DNA of 64,000 nucleotides, taken from assembly GCF_001293685.1 (NCBI RefSeq), contig NZ_BCAG01000006.1:248001-312000 (forward strand), in the 5' to 3' direction. Below are positions 17,560 to 25,388 of the stretch, one piece after another. Source of the DNA: Desulfatitalea tepidiphila. Its GTDB lineage: Bacteria; Desulfobacterota; Desulfobacteria; Desulfobacterales; Desulfosarcinaceae. The stretch's first letter is position 1, and each line of letters opens with the position of its first letter. The translations under genes were made by a program, and so were the position numbers. The notes beneath the pieces were generated by a model that was given only the letters and a program-made list of their open reading frames with translations, had not been told where the DNA came from and ran no database searches.

Positions 17560-18405
17560 TTAAACGGCCAATCCGGCCTGCTGCATCAGCGGCACCAGGT
17601 GGTCGAAGCTCTCCCGGCCGGCCGCCTCGGGCCGATCCACGTAAGGGTAAAGCTCCAGGCTGATGTCGCGGGCATACCCGAGCGAGCGCATTGCCTGGAA
17701 CATGGCCGGGAAATCGATGGCGCCCAACCCGGCGATCAAATGGTTGTGGGTCCGATCCGCGGCGATGTCTTCGATATGCATGTGCCCCACCCACTGAAAA
17801 AGCTCTTCCAGTGCGCCGGCCGGATCTTCACCCGCGCAGAAGAAGTGCCCGATATCGAAATTGACGCCCACCGCATTGCAACGGATCTCGCGCACGAAGG
17901 GTTTGATTTCCGATGTCCGTTCCATGAGCAGGTTGGGTTCGGGTTCGATGAGCAGTTGGACGCCCAACGCTTCGGCCCTGGGAATCACCTGGTCCAGGCC
18001 TTTGTGAAACAGGGCCAGAGCCTCCTTGCGGCTCATGCCCCTGGGCAACGGGCCGCCCGGGGGAACGGAGATGTTGGCGCAACCGAGAGTGGCCGCAATC
18101 TCCAGGCAGGCCAGGGTGTGGTCAACCCGGATCTGGCGCCGCTCGGCCTCGGGCTCGATCCAGGAGGGCAGATAGGTGTCGCCCACGGCAAAGAGGGTGA
18201 AGCTGTTCAGGTTGGTCGGTTTCAACTGGTTTGCCGCCAGCCGTGCACTGACGTCGACCAGACGGTTGGTGTCATACTCGGGTGGATAGAGATGGGGTTG
18301 GTCGCACATGATCTCCACCCCTTTGAATCCCAATTCGGCGATTTTGTCCAGCGCGTCCAGAAGGGAAAATTTGACGAAGGCGTTGGTGCTGTATCCAAAA
18401 ACCAT
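17560..18405 (-). CDS. Sugar phosphate isomerase/epimerase family protein (TIM barrel)
   Basis: 281 residues of the xylose-isomerase-like TIM barrel family (AP endonuclease 2 fold). Seen: LGFKGVEIMCDQP, a central LLIEPEPN with a metal-binding Glu, NFDIGHFF with metal-ligand Asp/His, and HMHIEDIAADRTHN. These metal-dependent enzymes isomerise or epimerise sugars and inositols. It follows the inositol-phosphate-synthase-like gene by 31 bp, so a joint role in inositol or cyclitol metabolism is plausible but not proven. Confidence 0.75.
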   Translation of the reverse strand: MVFGYSTNAFVKFSLLDALDKIAELGFKGVEIMCDQPHLYPPEYDTNRLVDVSARLAANQLKPTNLNSFTLFAVGDTYLPSWIEPEAERRQIRVDHTLACLEIAATLGCANISVPPGGPLPRGMSRKEALALFHKGLDQVIPRAEALGVQLLIEPEPNLLMERTSEIKPFVREIRCNAVGVNFDIGHFFCAGEDPAGALEELFQWVGHMHIEDIAADRTHNHLIAGLGAIDFPAMFQAMRSLGYARDISLELYPYVDRPEAAGRESFDHLVPLMQQAGLAV

Positions 18406-18436
18406 TTCGATTCATCCTGTCGTTTTCAATGGTAGG

Positions 18437-19612
18437 TCAATCCAAAGGGCCCAAGATCCGTTCGACGATCTGTTTTTCCAGTCGGTCGAGAGCGGCCAGC
18501 TGATCCTGAAAGGTCAATGGTGGATGCTCGCCCACCGCCTTTTTGAAGTAAAACCCCAGGTCGGAACAGGGGCCCCCCATTTCGGCGTTCTTCAAGGCCG
18601 CCACCCAGCACGCCAGATCGATCACCAGGGGCGCGGCCAGTATGCTGTCCCGGCCCTGCAAATTGAGTCGCAGGCTCATCGGCATGCCAAAAATACCCTT
18701 GAAATCGATGACATCCCATGCCTCTTTGGCGTCGCCGCGCGGCGGGTAGTAATCGATATGCACCTTGTGGCTGGCCTCACCATAGGGTTCACCGACGCAA
18801 TATCCAAGAATCTCATCCAGCAGGTTGGTCTTGTTCCGCAGTTTTCCGCAGGCCCGGTCCGGATCCATCAGATTCCGGCCATCGGCATTGCCCAGAATAT
18901 TGAGGCTGTACCAGCCATCCACATACAATGAACGCGCCTTGAGCGCCGAGGCCAGTACCACCTTCAGGTAGGTCTGGCCGGTCTTGCCGTCCCTTCCCGC
19001 CAAGGGAATGTTGCGCAGGTCCGCCTCGCGGCAGACCAGGGGCAATTCGACGGTGTTGGGGGTAAAGTTGACGACGGGGATTCCCATCAATACGGCGGCC
19101 AGAACATAGCCCAAATCGGGAAGGGCCGGTTCGTTCATGCGGCCGAGGTCGTCCAGGGATTGGAGCTGGTGGGCCTGCCCGAAATCGCAGGCCGCGGGCA
19201 GCAAATTGACCAGCACTGGTTGGGCACCGGGATGATCGGACAGAAAGCGGTGCATATCCTGCTGAACCACTTTCACCTGATCGGCGAGACGGGCATTCTG
19301 ATCCGGCGCCGGCCGCACCGCGACCCCGGCCAGGGCCTCGGCGTGCGGACGCCATTGAGACTGCGGGATGACCCCGTGCCGTTCGAGTGAACGGATCAGC
19401 GGTACCGGATCGGTATCCCAACCGGTCATCCGCATCGACTGGGGGACGCCGCATCCCCGAAGTCGGCCTCTGGTCGTCAGGCCGGACAGAATCGGGTTCG
19501 GATCTGTGGCCATCTGTGCAATGGCGGCGGCCAGGGTGGTGCCGATGGCACCGTTGGCCCCCGCCACCATGAGCAGGAGTTCGCGTTCAGCGGTCTGTTC
19601 TGTCGATATCAT
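18437..19612 (-). CDS. Inositol-3-phosphate synthase family protein
   Basis: 391 residues. Seen: the NAD-binding motif VAGANGAIGTTLAAA near residues 16-30, NFTPNTVELP, DGKTGQTYLKVVLA with the conserved catalytic-site Lys, SLNILGNADG, and NKTNLLDEILGY followed by HIDYYPPRGDAKEAWD. These are the landmarks of myo-inositol-1-phosphate synthase, which cyclises glucose-6-phosphate with NAD. Bacterial homologues supply inositol for phospholipids, compatible solutes or cyclitols. The start at 19612 is chosen because it sits just before the Rossmann fold; an ORF opening at 19666 has no better ribosome site. Confidence 0.8.
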   Translation of the reverse strand: MISTEQTAERELLLMVAGANGAIGTTLAAAIAQMATDPNPILSGLTTRGRLRGCGVPQSMRMTGWDTDPVPLIRSLERHGVIPQSQWRPHAEALAGVAVRPAPDQNARLADQVKVVQQDMHRFLSDHPGAQPVLVNLLPAACDFGQAHQLQSLDDLGRMNEPALPDLGYVLAAVLMGIPVVNFTPNTVELPLVCREADLRNIPLAGRDGKTGQTYLKVVLASALKARSLYVDGWYSLNILGNADGRNLMDPDRACGKLRNKTNLLDEILGYCVGEPYGEASHKVHIDYYPPRGDAKEAWDVIDFKGIFGMPMSLRLNLQGRDSILAAPLVIDLACWVAALKNAEMGGPCSDLGFYFKKAVGEHPPLTFQDQLAALDRLEKQIVERILGPLD

Positions 19613-19770
19613 CGCGGGTGTTTCCGTAGGGGTGGACCGATTTTCGCGTCTCGCACAGAGCGGCACCGCCTTCTAACCGGCCGGCCGTGCGAGCGCAAAA
19701 ATGCGCGCCATCGCCTCCGACCGGGTCAGCGACGGCGCCCGTGACTGGATCGTGTCAATTTTGTGGGCGG

Positions 19771-20310
19771 TTACTCCACCGCCCCGCTGATGACAAACCC
19801 CTTGGTCGTCCCTCCGGTGGAAGAAGAGGTCCCGGCGATACGCGCCAGGTAGGCGGGGCCGAGTTTTTCGATATGATCGCCGATGTTGTCGAAGTAGTTG
19901 TAATGGGACTGTTCCTCGTCGATGATGGTCTCGAAGAGTTTCATGCTGGTGCTGTCCCCGTTCTCGCGGCAAATTAGAAGAAATTCGTTGTAGACGTCGA
20001 TGGTATGGTCTTCCAGGTCCGCATCGAAGGGGAAAATGGCTTCGACCGGTTGGCCCTTCTTGGTCTTGGCGGCGGGTTCGGTTACCGGTTCGCCGCCCAG
20101 TTCCTTGACGCGTTCGGCGAACATTTCGGCATGGCGCATCTCGTCGATGGCGATCAGTTTGATGTTGGCCGCCAACTGGCCGTAATCCATGTCGTCCAGG
20201 TTGTAGTGCTGGTTCATGTACTGGGTGATGGCCTGCAACTCCATGGCGCGGGCCTTGTTCAACACGTCGATGACCTTGGCTTTCTTGTCGTTTTTCGCGG
20301 GTTTCGGCAT
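19771..20310 (-). CDS. Ferritin-like (bacterioferritin/Dps type) protein
   Basis: 179 residues of the ferritin-like four-helix bundle superfamily. Metal-site motifs: MELQAITQYMNQH near residue 24, DEMRHAEMFAERV (ExxH) near 57, and IIDEEQSHYNYF (ExxxH) near 128. Length and motifs fit a bacterioferritin-like iron store or a DNA-protective ferritin. The start at 20310 has AGGAGG upstream. The last ~25 residues (IAGTSSSTGGTTKGFVISG) are a flexible tail. Likely role: cytosolic iron or peroxide handling. Confidence 0.8.
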   Translation of the reverse strand: MPKPAKNDKKAKVIDVLNKARAMELQAITQYMNQHYNLDDMDYGQLAANIKLIAIDEMRHAEMFAERVKELGGEPVTEPAAKTKKGQPVEAIFPFDADLEDHTIDVYNEFLLICRENGDSTSMKLFETIIDEEQSHYNYFDNIGDHIEKLGPAYLARIAGTSSSTGGTTKGFVISGAVE

Positions 20311-20400
20311 GGTGGGTATCCTCCTTTGGATGCGTTCGTTTCAAAAACGGATGCGGCAACCGGCCGGTCCGGAAGCGATTCTGCCCATGGGCCCGCCGCC

Positions 20401-20904
20401 TCACTGTTGATTCTGCGGATTGCCGTCCGGATTATACTTCAATTCGTCGAAGTCGATGTTTTTGGCCGCCGCCTCTATTTCCTCCCAAGGTATTTCCGGC
20501 AAGGAAAGGCGGTCGGGCCGCAGACGCCGTGCGTCCCTCAGGTAGACATGCACGATCTCTTTGCTGCTCTTGCCCGTATTCCAGTGCACGAGCACCCGTA
20601 TGCAGCGCGGCAGGCCGCCGGGCACCTGCATTTCGTGCCCACAGAGCAGGGCCGCATCATACCAGCCCAACTGGCGGGCCGCCAGAGCCGGATAGGTCGC
20701 CGTCAAGTCCACCGTGGTCGTAAAATAGGCGCTGGCCACATCCTCGGGGTCGACACCGTTGGCGCGGATCAAGATGAACAACATCTCGCGGGTGGCCTCG
20801 AGAATGGCCTCGCTGCTGTTTTCGGTCACCGTGGTGGCGCCGCGAATACCGCGGCACCTGACAGCCGGCGGATAGCCCTCTCCGGCTTGTACCTTACCCG
20901 TCAT
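20401..20904 (-). CDS. aroH: Chorismate mutase, AroH type
   Basis: 167 residues. Seen: [15 protein letters not shown] near residue 16 (the AroH N-terminal Arg and Thr), [23 protein letters not shown] in the core, and the [18 protein letters not shown] motif with active-site Arg. AroH-type enzymes convert chorismate to prephenate in the cytosol and form trimers. The start at 20904 follows a run of G; ATG 20919 with AGGAAAC is nearly as good. The C-terminal ~40 residues are longer than in the Bacillus enzyme and acidic. Confidence 0.85.
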   Translation of the reverse strand: MTGKVQAGEGYPPAVRCRGIRGATTVTENSSEAILEATREMLFILIRANGVDPEDVASAYFTTTVDLTATYPALAARQLGWYDAALLCGHEMQVPGGLPRCIRVLVHWNTGKSSKEIVHVYLRDARRLRPDRLSLPEIPWEEIEAAAKNIDFDELKYNPDGNPQNQQ

Positions 20905-21017
20905 CGCCCCCCTCTTCATGTTTCCTGTCGGCACCATCGAGCAAATAGATAGCACACTATCGGGTGTGTGTTAAAGTGATGTTTTACGCCGATCCCGCGG
21001 ATTCGAGTGTTGCGCCA

Positions 21018-21722
21018 TCAAACGTGCAGCGCGTGTCGTTGGCCGTCGATCTCGATGGTGGTCTTCGAGTAGGTCAACTTTTCGACCATGCGGCCATCCC
21101 TGAAATGCATCACGTCCACGCCGCGTCGTTTTTCCAATCGGCGCTCAAAGCCCTTTTCCCGGCATGGCCATTCGAGCCGCCATCGAAAAAGCACTTTTTG
21201 CGCGGCTTCGTCGATGAAAAGATCTTCATGAATGAAGCTGAAATCGCCCTGGGCAAACCAGGGACCCCATGCCTGGCGCAACTTCTCTTTACCCCTGGCC
21301 TGGCCTCCGGTCCAGTTGTCGAAGACGATATCCTCGCTCATCAGGGCCAGGACGCCTTCCAGGTCGTAATTGGCCCAGGCGACGTTCCAATTCTCGATGG
21401 CGCGTTGCAGCGCGTCTCTAGACAGCTTCATGGCGGTCTCCTTCCGCAAAAAAGTTTCAATGTGTTGAATGAATGCCTCGGCCCCTTCCGGACAGGTGAT
21501 GGTCCAGACCGGCAAATGCGTGAAAGGCGTCAGATCGGCACATGCGGTGGGGCACCCCTGGACGGCCAGGACGAGATCCAATTCCCCGCTGTCCGGCCTC
21601 ACGAGAACGGCATCCGGGGCGATGCGCGCCGCGATCTCCTCGACCAGGGCGACGCGATCGTAATCGGGCGTGCACCCCCCGCAATACTTCAAACCGATCT
21701 TCAAAGGGTGGGCATCACGCAT
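21018..21722 (-). CDS. Fusion of a CGGC-type small domain and an NTF2/SnoaL-like domain
   Basis: 234 residues. The N-terminal ~95 residues hold LKYCGGCTPDYDRV and VQGCPTACADL, a cysteine pattern seen in small redox-type proteins. Residues ~98-234 are a SnoaL/NTF2-like alpha+beta cone (RAIENWNVAWANYDLEGVLA ... VDVMHFRDGRMVEKLTY). An ATG at 21431 (residue 98), exactly at the domain joint, is preceded by AAGGAG six bases upstream, so the second domain may also be made alone. The start at 21722 overlaps the end of abfD by eight bases, so the fusion is probably co-translated with the dehydratase. Function unknown. Confidence 0.65.
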   Translation of the reverse strand: MRDAHPLKIGLKYCGGCTPDYDRVALVEEIAARIAPDAVLVRPDSGELDLVLAVQGCPTACADLTPFTHLPVWTITCPEGAEAFIQHIETFLRKETAMKLSRDALQRAIENWNVAWANYDLEGVLALMSEDIVFDNWTGGQARGKEKLRQAWGPWFAQGDFSFIHEDLFIDEAAQKVLFRWRLEWPCREKGFERRLEKRRGVDVMHFRDGRMVEKLTYSKTTIEIDGQRHALHV

Positions 21723-23160
21723 CTTCGATGCCGGAGAGCTTTTGGGCCGCCCGCTTCTTTTCGGCCAGGTTGACCAACCGGGAAATCATGATGCGCTGGG
21801 CCTGGGGCGATCCGGCCCCGTGCATGGACTCGGTCAGATAGCCCACCGCCGCCGTTCCCAGGGTGAGGTTTTCGATCAAGCGCAGGATCCGCATGCGGTT
21901 CATGGTGGGCACGTCGCAATCGCCGGCATAGTATTTTTCCAACCACTTGGCAGTCGCCGGCGCCTTGAAATCATCCTCGGCCGGCATGGTCACCATCAGG
22001 CCGCCGGCGATATCCTGGGCCAGGCGGGCGATCTCGTATGGAAAACGGGTGACGTTCTGCTTGTGCACGTTGGCCAGGAGCTTGTCTACTGCATAGGTGC
22101 CGCTCGGCTCCTTATGCCCTTCGCTGGCGCAGGAGATGCAGCCGCAATAGAGGGTTTCGTTGAGATGGTTCATCTCGATGATCTTGTCCTTGACGTGCGA
22201 TGCGCGCTCGACGCCGTTATATTCGGCCACGGTCTGGGCCGCTCCGATGAGCACGTCGCCGACCCCGACCTTGCAGGCATAACTCTGGCGGTGATAGGCG
22301 GCGAAGTTTTCCACCAGGCTGCCGGCGAATTCATACTCCTTGTACATGAACACGCGCTCCCAGGGTACAAAGACATTGTCGAAGACCACCAGGGCCTCGT
22401 GACCGCCGAAAAAGGGATTTCCCCGATCCAGCTGCCCGGCTTCCAATTTGCGCGTGTCGCACGACTGGCGTCCCATAATATAGATGATGCCTTCGGCATC
22501 GCTGGGCAGGGCGAACGAAACGGCGTAATCCTTGTCTTCGGCGCGCATGGCGATGGTGGGCATGACAATGACCTCCTGGGAGTTGACCGCGCCGGTCTGA
22601 TGGGCCTTGGCACCGCGCACCACGATGCCGTCGGCACGCTCCTCGACCACGTGCAGAAACATGTCGGGGTCGGTCTGCTTGTGGGGCGGCAGGCCGCGAT
22701 TGCCTTTGGGGTCGGTCATGGCGCCGTCGCAGGTCAGATCGTTTTCCTGCACATAGGTCAGATAGTCGATGAAGCGCTTGCAATAGGAGGTCCCGTGCTT
22801 CTGGTCGATGTCGTAGGTGACGATGGACAAGGCGTTGAGCGCGTCCATGCCCACGCAGCGCTGAAAGCAGCAACCCGTGGCCCGTCCCAGCAGGCGGCCC
22901 ATCTTGCTCTTTTTCACCAGGTCGTCGATGTTCTGGTGGATATGGGTAAAACGGTTGATCCGCTTGCCGGTGATGTGCGACGTGGCGGTCATGATATCTT
23001 CGTACTCGGGCCGCATGGCCATTTCGTAGGTCTTGGCCACGGCATTCATGGAGGGACGAATGATCGGATCGTCCACCACGTTATCGACGCGCTTGCCGAA
23101 CATGTAAACCACGAGGTTCAGGCGGCGCAGGCTCTCTTCGTATTGCTGGGGGGTCATCAT
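21715..23160 (-). CDS. abfD: 4-hydroxybutyryl-CoA dehydratase / vinylacetyl-CoA isomerase family (AbfD)
   Basis: 481 residues of the AbfD/HpaB flavoprotein family. AbfD dehydrates 4-hydroxybutyryl-CoA to crotonyl-CoA using FAD and a [4Fe-4S] cluster. Seen: Cys98-x3-Cys102 within TGCCFQRCVGMD, matching the first two cluster ligands, and His290 in AAYHRQSYACKVG with Cys296 as the probable third Cys. The His-to-Cys distance here is six residues, one less than I recall for the Clostridium enzyme. Followed directly by the CGGC/NTF2 fusion and preceded by crotonase and 3-hydroxybutyryl-CoA dehydrogenase, so a 4-hydroxybutyrate to acetoacetyl-CoA route is likely. Confidence 0.8.
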   Translation of the reverse strand: MMTPQQYEESLRRLNLVVYMFGKRVDNVVDDPIIRPSMNAVAKTYEMAMRPEYEDIMTATSHITGKRINRFTHIHQNIDDLVKKSKMGRLLGRATGCCFQRCVGMDALNALSIVTYDIDQKHGTSYCKRFIDYLTYVQENDLTCDGAMTDPKGNRGLPPHKQTDPDMFLHVVEERADGIVVRGAKAHQTGAVNSQEVIVMPTIAMRAEDKDYAVSFALPSDAEGIIYIMGRQSCDTRKLEAGQLDRGNPFFGGHEALVVFDNVFVPWERVFMYKEYEFAGSLVENFAAYHRQSYACKVGVGDVLIGAAQTVAEYNGVERASHVKDKIIEMNHLNETLYCGCISCASEGHKEPSGTYAVDKLLANVHKQNVTRFPYEIARLAQDIAGGLMVTMPAEDDFKAPATAKWLEKYYAGDCDVPTMNRMRILRLIENLTLGTAAVGYLTESMHGAGSPQAQRIMISRLVNLAEKKRAAQKLSGIEDA

Positions 23161-23250
23161 GGCGGTCGATTACCTTTCCATATGGATTTCAATAGGTTAT
23201 TGTTATGTTGCGTGGGAAGGCACCACTATATGAGCAAACGAATGGGCGTG

Positions 23251-24033
23251 TCAAGGCGGCGCCTGCTTCTTGCGCCGGGCGGCCAGCTGGGCCTGCAGGG
23301 CGTCGATGCGCCGGTGGTTGTCTTCGGAACCGATGTAGCTTCTGAAGAGCCACTCCTGGAGGCGAAGAGCACCGTCCAGGTCCTGGTCGAGAATCATGTT
23401 ACCCAGCTGTTTGGTCTCCTTGAGGCAGCCGCGATCGTAGGCGGCCATTTCAACGGCGATGCGATCCACCGAGGAGAGGAGTTCGCCTTCGGGAAACACC
23501 TTGCTCACATAACCCATACGCTCGGCCTCGTGGGCATCGTAAATCCGCCCGGTCAAGGCGACCTCCTTGGCCCGACCCAGGCCGATGATGCGCCATAGCG
23601 GATCCATGATCGGGGTAAGAGAGAGCACGATCTCGCGCTGGCCGAACTTGGCGCGCTCGGAAGCGTAGCGGATGTCGCACATCATGGTCAGATCGAATCC
23701 GCCGGCGATGGCGGGACCGCCCACGGCACAGATCACAGGCTGACTGCAGAACAGGATGGCGCGGTAAGCCCGGTGAAAAAGGGCCGTGTAGCTCTCATTG
23801 GAAACCTTTTCGAGCTTGCGGATCTCGTTGAGGTCGAAACCCGCCGAAAAATAACGCTCCCCGCCGGTAAAGACGATCACATGGACATCTTCCCTGGCGC
23901 TCAACTCGGTAAAGAGCGTCTCGACCTCCACCAGCACCTCTGGCGACAGGCTGTTTCCCTTGTCCGGCCGGTGAATCGTTACGGTCGCCACCCGGGACGC
24001 CACCGAAAGCAACAGATGCTGCATCTCCATCAT
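23251..24033 (-). CDS. Enoyl-CoA hydratase/isomerase family protein
   Basis: 260 residues of the crotonase fold. Seen: HRPDKGNSLSPEV, the first oxyanion-hole segment RYFSAGFDLNEI, the second GGPAIAGGFDLTMMCDIRYA, and AKFGQREIVLS. Crotonase uses two glutamates; the second is present (AKFGQRE), but the first position reads Asp within GGFDL, so hydratase activity is not certain and isomerase or hydrolase activity is possible. The start at 24033 has GGAGG at close spacing; the ORF runs in frame to 24150 without a better signal. By position it would act between crotonyl-CoA and 3-hydroxybutyryl-CoA. Confidence 0.8.
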   Translation of the reverse strand: MMEMQHLLLSVASRVATVTIHRPDKGNSLSPEVLVEVETLFTELSAREDVHVIVFTGGERYFSAGFDLNEIRKLEKVSNESYTALFHRAYRAILFCSQPVICAVGGPAIAGGFDLTMMCDIRYASERAKFGQREIVLSLTPIMDPLWRIIGLGRAKEVALTGRIYDAHEAERMGYVSKVFPEGELLSSVDRIAVEMAAYDRGCLKETKQLGNMILDQDLDGALRLQEWLFRSYIGSEDNHRRIDALQAQLAARRKKQAPP

Positions 24034-24111
24034 TCCCCTCCTTTGGAAAAAGTGTCCTCGACACACCCCCACCCGTATTCCCGACGACCCGATCAACACG
24101 CAAAACGCAAA

Positions 24112-24147
24112 CCGCCCGATCCGGTGATATTTCCGGAGATCGGGCGG
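24112..24147 (-). terminator. Hairpin between hbd and the crotonase gene
   Basis: CCGCCCGATC pairs with GATCGGGCGG (10 bp), with an inner CCGG-TGATATTT-CCGG hairpin. On the minus strand it is followed by a T-rich stretch (GTTTGCGTTTTG). It may partly end transcription after hbd or act as an intercistronic stabiliser. Confidence 0.5.
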
Positions 24148-24181
24148 CATCAGCGTCTAAGCGACAGGTCCGAGCGGCCTG

Positions 24182-25054
24182 CTACTTCTTGGTGTAATCG
24201 TACCAGCCCTTGCCGGTCTTTTCGCCGTAGTGTCCCTGGACATATTTCTCCACCAGGCTGGGGGTGGGCAACTGGGAACGGTCACCGGTGGCCCGGAAGG
24301 CCTCCATGCCCATGATGTAGCTCAGGTCGATGCCGGTCAGGTCGTTGAGACGGAACGGGCCCATGGGATGTCCGGCGCCATAGACACACGCCTTGTCAAT
24401 GTCTTCCACCGAAGCCACGCCCATTTCCAGGATCCACATGGCTTCACGCGAAATGGCCTTGAAAATTCGGTTGAGCAAAAAGCCGTCGACCTCTTTTTTC
24501 AGATGGACCGGTACCTTTTCCAGCTTCTTGCACAGGTCCATGGAGATTTCTCTGGTTTCATCGGAAGTATGGGGTCCCTGTACCACTTCGACCAGTTTCA
24601 TGACCAGCGCCGGGTTGAAAAAGTGCAGGTTGCACACCTTGTCGGGGCGTTTGGTGGCATCGGCGATTTTGGAGCTGACGATGAACGAGCTGTTGGTGGC
24701 CAGAATGGCGTGCGGGGGGGTGAATTTGTCCAGGTCTGCGAAGATCTTGCGTTTCAGGTCCAAAATCTCGAGGACCGCTTCGATGACGTAATCGGCATCC
24801 TTGCAGGCCTCCTGAAGACTGGAGGTGAACGATATGTTCGCCCGGGCCTGTTTGGCCTGCTCCTCGGTCAGTTTGCCTTTGGCCACGCGACCGGGCAGGT
24901 ACTTGTCCACGAAAGCTTCGGCCTTTTTAAGAATATCTTCCTTGATATCCGTGCAGACCACTTTGAAACCCTGGATGGCGCTCAAGGTGGCGATCTGGTG
25001 CCCCATGTTTCCGGCACCGACAACAACGATTTTTTTGACATCCTCGATTTTCAT
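24182..25054 (-). CDS. hbd: 3-hydroxyacyl-CoA (3-hydroxybutyryl-CoA) dehydrogenase
   Basis: 290 residues, the usual length of single-domain-pair HBD enzymes. Seen: the Rossmann motif IVVVGAGNMGHQIA near residues 8-21, TNSSF, the catalytic LHFFNPALVMKLVEVV with the HFFNP His near 138, and the C-terminal domain HPMGPFRLNDLTGID ... YVQGHYGEKTGKGWYDY. It oxidises 3-hydroxybutyryl-CoA to acetoacetyl-CoA with NAD. The start at 25054 has AAGGAGG five bases upstream. First gene of the C4 acyl-CoA module. Confidence 0.9.
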   Translation of the reverse strand: MKIEDVKKIVVVGAGNMGHQIATLSAIQGFKVVCTDIKEDILKKAEAFVDKYLPGRVAKGKLTEEQAKQARANISFTSSLQEACKDADYVIEAVLEILDLKRKIFADLDKFTPPHAILATNSSFIVSSKIADATKRPDKVCNLHFFNPALVMKLVEVVQGPHTSDETREISMDLCKKLEKVPVHLKKEVDGFLLNRIFKAISREAMWILEMGVASVEDIDKACVYGAGHPMGPFRLNDLTGIDLSYIMGMEAFRATGDRSQLPTPSLVEKYVQGHYGEKTGKGWYDYTKK

Positions 25055-25388
25055 GACATCCTCCTTGTGTGGTGAATAAAGTGAAGGGAATCGATTTGCC
25101 CCCCGAATTTTTGTCAGCCGAACCCAGCGAACCAGATGAATCAAGGGAGAACGATGATACGCGTACACGCCGGCGAGTCTCTATCCGAGCGAACGTTCGA
25201 TTTTATAGCACCACCCTTATGGCCAGGTCAAGGCGAGATAAAGGTATTTAAAAAATCAAAATCGGGCCATTCGCAGTTTGTGGATGGGCATGACCTAAAC
25301 TTTCCGGCAGGTTGGGTCAATAATAGTAAGGGGAGTCGGGTGGTCTGCGACGACCCCGGGAAACGGCAACTATAAATGTGGAAAAACT
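25055..25388. other. Intergenic region with one repeat end
   Basis: 334 bp between divergent genes, so promoters for both hbd (minus) and the HDOD gene (plus) should lie here. It holds one half-copy of the dispersed repeat (25262-25293). No other signal was recognised. Confidence 0.4.
25262..25293. repeat. Dispersed palindromic repeat, single end, copy 2
   Basis: The sequence CGGGCCATTCGCAGTTTGTGG followed by ATGGGCATGAC matches the right end of the family (ATTTGTGGATGGGCACTGA). A convincing left end is not visible in the preceding 60 bp. Confidence 0.55.
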
